Under the pieces are notes generated by a model. It searched no databases. It worked only from the letters and a program-made list of their open reading frames with translations, and was not told the origin of the DNA. Both the position numbers and the translations under genes were made by a program. A stretch of DNA of 56,961 nt, taken from Capnocytophaga sp. oral taxon 863 str. F0517. Lineage in GTDB: Bacteria > Bacteroidota > Bacteroidia > Flavobacteriales > Flavobacteriaceae. Below are positions 50,825 through 56,961 of this stretch, in pieces. Numbering within the stretch: the first letter of the stretch is position 1; the number at the start of each line of letters is the position of its first letter. Where the stretch lies: the NCBI RefSeq assembly GCF_000466425.1, contig NZ_KE992155.1, positions 111,816 through 168,776 on the forward strand. Reading direction: 5' to 3'.

Positions 50825-52222
50825 TTAATTAGTGTTTTTATTTTCTATTCTAAAAATAGGATATACCCACAGGCTATCCTTAGGTGTAGATAAGAAAGGA
50901 AATGTATTTGTACGCATAAAGCGGTTATTGGCATGTGGTTCTAAGGTTTCCAACAGATACTTACGTCCCCTCTGTTGGGTAGGAATCAGTATATCTCCCT
51001 TTCTTACAGCTACTTTTTGCCTTTGTGATAGCAGCTTCTTTCTTATGTTCTGAAGATCCAGTAGCGGCAAGCTATCTTTAGTGGTCTTTAGCACATAAGA
51101 GCGTACATCCATAAGTGAATCTTTCTCTATAGAGGTCATTTCTATGGCATTATCTTTGAAATGTGCTATCATATCTGTAAAAAGTTGAGGAATAATATAG
51201 GCCTCTGGAATATGAATTGTATCTTTGGATTCAGAGAGTATATATTTCTGCTGTTGTAGTAGTTCTTTACTATCTAATTCCTGCAAATTCTTAATCAGTT
51301 CCCTATGTGAATTGGCAATTAAGATAATACTCTTGAGGGCACTATGGAGTTCTTCGACACGCTTTTTGTAAGGAATTCCCTTGTGTGTAGCGATATAAAG
51401 CCCTAAAGTGTTCCACAAAGAAGTATAACCAATAGAGGTATCAGGGATTTTAAGAGCTATGGGGTCATATTGTAGTCTTTTTTGAGCGATACTATCCACG
51501 CTCCTACTAAGCCCCCCCAAGGAGTCATTGAGCTGTGGAATGAGATTTTCTTTAAGGTAATACCTTATCTTCCCCATATTTTCTGTAGGGGCACTTTGGA
51601 AATAGAGAACTTCCCCATTTTTCTTAGCCTTTAGGGTACGAGTATCTACAAATATATGAGGGGACAATTGGTGGAAAATAGCTACAAAAGATTGGGTATT
51701 TAGGCTTTTATTTTCTATAAAATCCTCTGATAAGTCTCTATTTATAAAGGTATTGATATTATTTTTAAAAAATGGATCTTGTTCTATTTGTGCCAAATAA
51801 TTCATCATGGGAATGGTGGCCACGACCGTATTTTCAGGGATTTCTATTTGCTTTTGTGCTAAGTTTCGCATGAGCTGCATACTGGCATCAATCCCCTCCT
51901 GATCGTCGGAGGTACTTCCATTGGCAATCAGGATAATGAGTTTGTCCTTTTTGATACGGTTGAAATCAAAAACACCCTCATTGTTATATACAACCAAATA
52001 CAAGGGAATCCCACTATCGGTTTTTCCCATCGTTTTAAGGGAAATAGAGCCATAATTAGTGGCCAGTTTTTTATAAAAATCAATTGTTTCTTGATAAGAG
52101 ACCTTGGGAGTACCTTCTGAGAGTTCAAAAGGGGTTACAAAGTCCTCCTCAGGGGTAAAAATAGGGGTATCACAAGCTGAAAATAGAATAGCTATCAGAA
52201 CCCATATAGATAATATTTTCAT
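50825..52222 (-). CDS. M14-like lipoprotein lacking all zinc ligands (pseudopeptidase)
   Basis: This 465-residue protein starts with a lipoprotein signal (Cys17 in ILFSAC). Residues about 40-210 follow the order of M14 zinc carboxypeptidases of Bacteroidota: MGKTDSGIPLYLVV, LIILIANG, EGIDASMQLMRNLA, VVATIPMMNY, FINRDLSEDF and LSPHIFVDTRT. At the position of the HPGE zinc motif the sequence reads Thr104-Ser105-Asp106-Asp107. At the position of the third ligand, the His of the DNHVSNGAD-type strand, it reads Arg195. Catalysis by a bound zinc is therefore unlikely. The C-terminal half is unfamiliar. It overlaps the YfhO stop region by four bases. A binding or scaffold role in the envelope is inference. 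Confidence 0.8.
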   Translation of the reverse strand: MKILSIWVLIAILFSACDTPIFTPEEDFVTPFELSEGTPKVSYQETIDFYKKLATNYGSISLKTMGKTDSGIPLYLVVYNNEGVFDFNRIKKDKLIILIANGSTSDDQEGIDASMQLMRNLAQKQIEIPENTVVATIPMMNYLAQIEQDPFFKNNINTFINRDLSEDFIENKSLNTQSFVAIFHQLSPHIFVDTRTLKAKKNGEVLYFQSAPTENMGKIRYYLKENLIPQLNDSLGGLSRSVDSIAQKRLQYDPIALKIPDTSIGYTSLWNTLGLYIATHKGIPYKKRVEELHSALKSIILIANSHRELIKNLQELDSKELLQQQKYILSESKDTIHIPEAYIIPQLFTDMIAHFKDNAIEMTSIEKDSLMDVRSYVLKTTKDSLPLLDLQNIRKKLLSQRQKVAVRKGDILIPTQQRGRKYLLETLEPHANNRFMRTNTFPFLSTPKDSLWVYPIFRIENKNTN

Positions 52223-54630
52223 TCCTTTGTGCGTAACTTTTTATTTGTCAAAATCATGCCCATGGCAATAAGTACGAAGGCAATCGTAGAAGCCAAGGAA
52301 ATATACCCACCTGTTTGCACAATTTTGGGGGCAAAGGTGAAGGTAAGTGTGTGTTTCCCTGCGGGGACAACTACAGCTCTGAGGATATAATCTACCTGAT
52401 GGATAGGAAGCGGTGTGGTATCATCCAAAACAGCTGTCCAGCCATGTGGGTAATAGATCTCTGAGAAGACGGCCAATCCTTCTGCTTGATTTTCAGTGGT
52501 ATATACCAATCTATCGGGTTCATACTTCTTTAGTGTAATAGAAGCCAAGCTGTCTACAGGGTAGCGTGTATCCTTAAGAGAACGGTCTATAGTTACAGCT
52601 TGTGTCTTAGGAGAAAGGGTATCCAAGGACTGCATGAGCTTATCGGCATTCTCAAGGACGGAAAGTTGCTTTACAAACCATGCATTACCCAGTGCCTCTG
52701 GGTTTTGTATTACTTGAATAGCACCTGATCTGTCTGTTTGTAAAATATACTTTACATTGAGTAAATTAAGAACTTGGTTATTTTTATTTTTGTAAAGTTG
52801 GTAATCGAATAGCTCTTGTACCCTTCTAGGCTTAGCGGCATGATACCCTCCTACGGAGTGGAAGTTATAGGAAGTTCTGGCTCCATTGAGCCCTTCTTGA
52901 ACTGAAAAAACTCGATAATAACTCTTGTCCTCTCGTATTTTTTCTTCCTCTGGGGATAGGGTGAAATAGTTTTCTTTTTCAGAAGGGAAAGCGTAATTCT
53001 CTTCACTGAGATAGCGCGTAGTTACTCCTGCTATATCAGCTACCAAAAGAATAGAAATAAGCACAAAGGCTACTTTTTCTTTGATTTTAGTTATAGTAAA
53101 CAGATATAACACTCCAAAAGCAAGGACAACATAGGCAAAACTTCTGAAAATATCGGTTGTATACATAGCCTCTCTATCCTGCCTGATGAGTTGCATCAGT
53201 TCTTCTCCATAGGCTTGGGCATAATAGGCATCACTGGCCCCTACAAAAGAAAGACTTCCTTTGGCAAGCCAAAGTAACAATAGAAGGCCTGCTACGATAC
53301 CTCCAGTATAGTACAGATATTGTTTGTAATGCGCTCTTTTCTCGTCTGTCAAGTAAGTATAAAGTCCCAATATAGCCAAGACAGGCATACAGAACTCTAA
53401 AATAGTCTGTACAGAGGATACGGCTCGGAACTTATTGTAAAGCGGGAAATAGTCTATCATTAGGTCGGTGAGCAGGTTGAAATTCTTCCCCCATGAAAGC
53501 AGTAAAGAGAGTATAACCCCAGCCAAGAGCCACCATTTAGCCCTTTGTCTTACTACAAAAAGGGCTAAGACAAAGAAAAAGAAAGTGAGTATTCCTACAT
53601 AAGCCGGTGCAGCCACTATGGGTTGATCACCCCAATAGGTGGGTAAGTGTCGGGTGAACTCCAGTACCTGTTCTCTGGGATAACTGTGTATAAGTCGTTC
53701 ATACACAGCTGATTTTTCTCCCAAATTTTCATGATTGGATCCTCCCAAAAGGCGTGGTACAACCAGGTTCAGGCTTTCATACACGCCATAGCTATATTCG
53801 GTGATATAGTCCTTACTTAGTCCATGTGTATGTCCTTTAGGAGTCCCGTCAGCATTGAGCAACAAGTCCGACTTTCCTCGAGTACTAAAAGCCTCGTACT
53901 CCTTGGTCGTTAGTAGCAAAGTGGCATTCATCAGTACAGCGAGTAAGGCTGCTGCCACAAGTGTAAAAAGAGATTTTACAAAAGGCCTCCACTCCTTGCT
54001 AAGAATGGTTTGGTAAAGCTCATAGGCTCCCAAAACCAAAACCAATAGCAGTAAGTAGTAGGTCATCTGGAAGTGGTTGGCACTAATCTCCAAGGCTAAA
54101 GCTAAAGTTGTGAGCAGAAATGCCCATAGGTATTTCCGCTGGAAAGCTAAGACAATTCCTGCCAAAACGAACCCGAAATAGCCTATAGCATGTGCCTTAG
54201 CATTGTGCCCCACCGTAAGGATAATAATAAGATAGGTGGAAAGCCCAAAGGCCAGTGCTCCCAAGAAGGCATATCGATAGCGCACTTTCATGGCCAATAG
54301 GAAGACATAGAAGCCTAAGAAATAAAGAAATAAGTAGTCAGCAGGGCGTGGAAGAAAGCGAATCGCTCTATCCAATTGTTTGATATAGTTGTACGGATAT
54401 TCAGCCCCCAGTTGGTAGGTAGGCATCCCCCCGAAGGCACTATTTGTCCAATAGCTCTCCCTGACTTCACGAAAGTCATTCCGCTCCTTGGACATGCCTA
54501 TATATTGCACTATATCACTCTGTTGGATCTCCTTACCTTGTAGAACGGGGTAGAAGAAAGCCAAGGATATCCCCATAAATAGCAATATACAAGCCATATG
54601 AGGAAGTAATTTTTGGATTTTTTCTTTCAT
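52219..54630 (-). CDS. YfhO-family polytopic membrane protein (GT-C-like)
   Basis: This 803-residue protein has about twelve or thirteen membrane helices. The first periplasmic loop contains conserved acidic and aromatic residues (QQSDIVQYIGMSKERNDF, SYWTNSAFGGMPTYQ). The tail has a large extracytoplasmic domain (about residues 540-770, YYRVFSVQEGLNGARTSYN) and one final helix. YfhO in Firmicutes glycosylates lipoteichoic acid with a GT-C fold; substrates in Bacteroidota are not known. It follows the DUF4834 gene by three bases, and its stop overlaps the start of the M14-like lipoprotein gene. Confidence 0.87.
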   Translation of the reverse strand: MKEKIQKLLPHMACILLFMGISLAFFYPVLQGKEIQQSDIVQYIGMSKERNDFREVRESYWTNSAFGGMPTYQLGAEYPYNYIKQLDRAIRFLPRPADYLFLYFLGFYVFLLAMKVRYRYAFLGALAFGLSTYLIIILTVGHNAKAHAIGYFGFVLAGIVLAFQRKYLWAFLLTTLALALEISANHFQMTYYLLLLVLVLGAYELYQTILSKEWRPFVKSLFTLVAAALLAVLMNATLLLTTKEYEAFSTRGKSDLLLNADGTPKGHTHGLSKDYITEYSYGVYESLNLVVPRLLGGSNHENLGEKSAVYERLIHSYPREQVLEFTRHLPTYWGDQPIVAAPAYVGILTFFFFVLALFVVRQRAKWWLLAGVILSLLLSWGKNFNLLTDLMIDYFPLYNKFRAVSSVQTILEFCMPVLAILGLYTYLTDEKRAHYKQYLYYTGGIVAGLLLLLWLAKGSLSFVGASDAYYAQAYGEELMQLIRQDREAMYTTDIFRSFAYVVLAFGVLYLFTITKIKEKVAFVLISILLVADIAGVTTRYLSEENYAFPSEKENYFTLSPEEEKIREDKSYYRVFSVQEGLNGARTSYNFHSVGGYHAAKPRRVQELFDYQLYKNKNNQVLNLLNVKYILQTDRSGAIQVIQNPEALGNAWFVKQLSVLENADKLMQSLDTLSPKTQAVTIDRSLKDTRYPVDSLASITLKKYEPDRLVYTTENQAEGLAVFSEIYYPHGWTAVLDDTTPLPIHQVDYILRAVVVPAGKHTLTFTFAPKIVQTGGYISLASTIAFVLIAMGMILTNKKLRTKE

Positions 54631-54633
54631 CTG

Positions 54634-54945
54634 TTATTCTATTTCTTCAAAATCAATGTATTCTCCGACTATTTTCTTATCTTTTTTCTGCTGATTTCCT
54701 CCGGATGTACTATATTTAGCTTGGGTATTTCTGGGACTCTGATAGTAAGTTTGTTGGGTATTACTTTGTCCTTGGAAAGGAGCATCTCGGAACAGCTCCT
54801 TTTCTACTGTATTCATATGTCTTTTGATTAGAAAACGCAAAGCAAAAGGAATCAGCAGCATACCTATCCAAAATAAGCAAGCAAGCACTAAAAAGATGGT
54901 AAATAACATCCCTAAAAAATCCATGAAAGAGGCTTGTTGTATCAT
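54634..54945 (-). CDS. DUF4834 family membrane protein
   Basis: This 103-residue protein has one hydrophobic segment (about residues 8-38, FLGMLFTIFLVLACLFWIGMLLI, described as a region). A basic juxtamembrane part, a disordered Gln/Ser/Thr-rich linker and a conserved KIVGEYIDFEEIE end follow. This matches the Bacteroidota family DUF4834. The role is unknown. It is the first gene of the operon with YfhO, headed by a good promoter at 54961-54992. Confidence 0.85.
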   Translation of the reverse strand: MIQQASFMDFLGMLFTIFLVLACLFWIGMLLIPFALRFLIKRHMNTVEKELFRDAPFQGQSNTQQTYYQSPRNTQAKYSTSGGNQQKKDKKIVGEYIDFEEIE

Positions 54946-54960
54946 AATTTAATTTTTTGC

Positions 54961-54992
54961 CAAAAGTACATTTTTTCTCATTACTAACCAAA
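54961..54992 (-). promoter_or_regulatory. Promoter of the DUF4834-YfhO operon
   Basis: On the minus strand TTTG (54989-54992), 20 bases, then TACTTTTG (54961-54968). The ATG at 54945 lies 15 bases further on. Confidence 0.7.
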
Positions 54993-55026
54993 TTTTCTTA
55001 GAGAAAGTTTTGAGGGTTAAAAAAAA

Positions 55027-55052
55027 TCATCTCAAGGCAGGCCTTGAGATGA
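55027..55052 (-). terminator. Intrinsic terminator after the thioredoxin gene
   Basis: TCATCTCAAGGC and its complement (55027-55038 and 55041-55052) form a 12-base stem. A T run follows on the minus strand (A residues at 55019-55026), so the thioredoxin transcript ends here. Confidence 0.85.
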
Positions 55053-55081
55053 TAAAAATCAAAAATGTAATAAATATGAAA

Positions 55082-55624
55082 TCAATTCTTGAAAGTTCCT
55101 TTGAATGTCTTCAAATACTTATCATAAGCCTCCTGAGTGGTTACTGTTAGATAAGTATTGTTACCAACAAATTTGATAACAGGTTCCAGCTGAGTGGCTG
55201 TCATATAACCTACAATAGGAAATATAGGAGTTCCCTTTTCATCAAAAATAAGCATGGTAGGATAGGAGTTCACCCCTAAGGCTCCTGCAAAATCATGAGG
55301 ATAGTTGCGGGTATTAGCTTTGGCAGGATCATAACCTCTGTTGGTATAAGTAGTTCCTTTGTAGCTTACCTCTTCATTGCCTTCAGCGTTGAATTTTACA
55401 GCATAGAAATTGTCATTGATATACTTTACAAAATCTTTATTCTTGAAAGTCCTCTCTGACAACAATCTACAAGGGCCACACCAAGTAGTATATACATCTA
55501 CGAATATCTTCTTTGGTGTCTTCTGTTGTGCTGCTAAAGCATCATTCATGCTCATCCAGTTGATCTCCTGTGCAGAACTTACCATTGCTACCAACAGGAA
55601 AAATAGTGAAAAAATTTGTTTCAT
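55082..55624 (-). CDS. Exported thioredoxin-family protein
   Basis: This 180-residue protein has a signal peptide (MKQIFSLFFLLVAMVSSAQ) and a thioredoxin fold with a CGPC active site in VYTTWCGPCRLLSERTF (about residues 44-60). A VNSYPTMLIFDEKG strand with the cis-proline follows. About 40 residues are inserted between these elements, as in DUF255/thioredoxin-like periplasmic proteins. It probably acts as an oxidoreductase in the periplasm. It is monocistronic, with a terminator behind and an A+T-rich region before. Confidence 0.88.
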   Translation of the reverse strand: MKQIFSLFFLLVAMVSSAQEINWMSMNDALAAQQKTPKKIFVDVYTTWCGPCRLLSERTFKNKDFVKYINDNFYAVKFNAEGNEEVSYKGTTYTNRGYDPAKANTRNYPHDFAGALGVNSYPTMLIFDEKGTPIFPIVGYMTATQLEPVIKFVGNNTYLTVTTQEAYDKYLKTFKGTFKN

Positions 55625-56059
55625 GAATTCTTATTTAATTTCCATAACTGTACATCAAAAATAGTGCCAAACTTCTTTATTGCCTAACATATGCCTCTGT
55701 ATATGGTGCCTATACAAGCCCGCTCTTCTCCCTTATTATTTGTTATTTTTTACTTTAAAAATTCAATTAATTGTATGGTTATCATGTTTTTAAATCATGT
55801 AATATAAATAAAAAAATCATATTTAAACAGAAAAATATATGTAACCTACTGAAAACAAGTAGTTTAATACATATTTATAAAATCGATTATTTGTAAATTA
55901 ATTTTAAAATAAATGAAATATATAGTTTATATAACTATATATAATAATATGAAAACCAATCATTTAAATATTAAAATAAAATATATATGAGAGAAGTAGA
56001 TTTTTTTCGCTACCTTTGTATTGCTTTTTAGCTGTAAATTTAATTCTAAAAAACCTGTC
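55625..56059. other. A+T-rich divergent intergenic region (435 bases)
   Basis: No gene is seen. It holds a -7-like TATTTTTG for the thioredoxin gene (minus, 55656-55663), and a strongly A+T-rich core (about 55740-56000). Within the core is a perfect ATATATAGTT/AACTATATAT inverted repeat (55918-55927 and 55933-55942). Near the right end is the TACCTTTG element for the CDF gene. The core is much richer in A+T than other gaps of the window. Confidence 0.65.
56011..56018 (+). promoter_or_regulatory. Putative -7 element of the CDF gene
   Basis: TACCTTTG lies 41 bases before the ATG at 56060. No clean TTG is found 19-21 bases upstream. Confidence 0.5.
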
Positions 56060-56961
56060 ATGGAGAAGAAGGTACCGCACCAAACTGCCTTTTTTAGCAT
56101 TTTTGCCAACTTGGTTTTGGCAGGAGTGAAGGTCAGTGCTGGAATATGGGGAAATTCTTATGCTTTGATTGCCGATGGGATAGAATCTATTTCCGATGTA
56201 TTTTCATCCTTCTTGGTATTTATAGGCTTGAAATATGCAGAAAAACCAGCCGATAAGAACCATCCTTACGGACATGGAAAGATAGAGCCTTTGGTTACTT
56301 TTTTCGTTGTAGGACTACTGATCGCCTCTGCCCTACTGATTGCTTACCAAAGCTACCAAAATATCCTTATCCCCCACCAAAGTCCCAAGGCTTGGACCTT
56401 GCTGCTCTTAGGGGGGATTATTCTGTGGAAAGAAATAAGTTTTCGTATTGTCCTAAGAGACAGTAAGAAGACGGGGAGTACCTCCCTCAAGGCGGATGCT
56501 TGGCACCATAGGGCTGATGCTATTACCTCTGTAGCAGCCTTTATCGGGATTAGTATTGCTTTACTCTGTGGAGAAGGATATGAAACGGCGGACGATTGGG
56601 CTGCATTGATTGCCTCGGGTATTATATTGGTCAATGCTTATCTTATTTTCCGTCCTGCTCTTGGGGAGATTTTAGATGAGGATATGTATGACGATTTGTT
56701 GCAGAAAATCAAGCTGTTATCCAAGGAGGTAACAGGTGTATTGGCTATAGAAAAATGCCATATTAGGAAAACAGGCATGTCCTATTGTGTGGATATTCAC
56801 ATGATTGTCAATGGAAATATCACAGTAAAAGAAGGTCATGATATTGCCCATAGGCTCAAGGATACCCTACAGGAGCAAATCCCCTCTATAGCATCGGTAC
56901 TGATCCATGTAGAACCCGATTATAAGGAACGTGAGTTCGACTTAAGCGGCAATTCTTTTCA
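56060..56961 (+). CDS. Cation diffusion facilitator (CDF) transporter, C-terminal end cut
   Basis: Three hundred codons are present before the window ends, with no stop. The protein is a CDF metal exporter that swaps zinc, iron or similar divalent ions for protons. The N terminus has helix pairs with ADGIESISDVFSS and HPYGHGKIEPL. The later helix carries HHRADAITSVAAF (His and Asp of the transport site). A C-terminal cytoplasmic ferredoxin-like domain starts near residue 210 (DDLLQKIKLLSKEVTGV) and ends beyond HVEPDYKERE. Metal specificity is not clear: the first site has Asp-Gly-x-x-Ser-x-x-Asp, common in FieF-like members. Confidence 0.9.
   Translation, partial: MEKKVPHQTAFFSIFANLVLAGVKVSAGIWGNSYALIADGIESISDVFSSFLVFIGLKYAEKPADKNHPYGHGKIEPLVTFFVVGLLIASALLIAYQSYQNILIPHQSPKAWTLLLLGGIILWKEISFRIVLRDSKKTGSTSLKADAWHHRADAITSVAAFIGISIALLCGEGYETADDWAALIASGIILVNAYLIFRPALGEILDEDMYDDLLQKIKLLSKEVTGVLAIEKCHIRKTGMSYCVDIHMIVNGNITVKEGHDIAHRLKDTLQEQIPSIASVLIHVEPDYKEREFDLSGNSF

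Overview
The window looks like a chromosomal segment of a Bacteroidota bacterium, most likely family Flavobacteriaceae. Capnocytophaga is my best guess at genus, from general resemblance only. The evidence is repeated promoters of the Bacteroidota type (a TTTG/TTG element, 19-21 bases, then TAnnTTTG), low-to-moderate GC, near absence of strong Shine-Dalgarno sites, and families typical of this phylum: BatC/BatD, DUF2851, DUF3276, DUF4834, a fused ThrA, YfhO and a MutS2 without Smr domain. No prophage, insertion sequence, CRISPR array or rRNA operon was seen. It is mainly a housekeeping region with some accessory and poorly known envelope genes.

Layout. 1-4327 (+): the end of a batC-like gene with a Lys-Asp-Asn repeat, batD, and ppk1. 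4344-7962 (-): thrA, thrB and tRNA-Thr(UGU), all in one direction; the tRNA has its own promoter. 8304-16365 (+): metF, a TerB/J-domain membrane protein, a small membrane protein, pdhA and pdhC (no pdhB), an NlpC/P60-like protein that lacks its catalytic cysteine, rlmH, a DUF4268 gene, udk, a divIC-like gene and a DUF3276 gene. 16417-20760 (-): an SLC13-type transporter, glmM and an unknown membrane protein. 20921-29794 (+): a CopD-like membrane protein, a Xer recombinase, hpf, a 30-residue membrane peptide, pncA, a glycosyltransferase with a TTG start, dapB, two unknowns, an RluD-type pseudouridine synthase, a GNAT acetyltransferase, aroB and a second glycosyltransferase. 29820-40143 (-): pspC-like, DUF2851, cdaA, a lipoprotein, mutS2, an SH3-like exported protein, cysS, an acyl-CoA synthetase, terC and an XRE regulator. 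40277-42055 (+): an M14 metallopeptidase, an Lrp/AsnC regulator and a 46-residue membrane peptide. 42121-43371 (-): hemA. 43553-46795 (+): an AraC regulator, a NADAR protein, a DinB protein and sucD. 46966-55624 (-): a glutathione-peroxidase-like protein, a 546-residue unknown, then a compact five-gene run (esterase, YD-like lipoprotein, degenerate M14-like lipoprotein, YfhO, DUF4834) and an exported thioredoxin. 56060-end (+): a CDF metal transporter cut by the window edge.

How genes work together. Threonine supply (thrA, thrB) sits beside the tRNA that uses threonine; dapB uses aspartate semialdehyde made from the aspartokinase product. pdhA/pdhC feed acetyl-CoA into the TCA cycle, where sucD acts. 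rlmH, hpf and the RluD-type enzyme act on ribosomes. cdaA makes c-di-AMP and is translationally coupled to DUF2851 and PspC-like genes.

Best leads. Two pseudoenzymes are visible directly: an NlpC/P60 protein with Cys replaced by Glu (13302-14078) and an M14-like lipoprotein that has lost all three zinc ligands (50825-52222). The latter sits in the five-gene envelope run headed by YfhO and DUF4834, which is the strongest candidate here for an undescribed system. Other leads are the thrA leader hairpin with a tiny ORF, the AraC-NADAR coupling beside hemA, and a family of degenerate short-word intergenic repeats.
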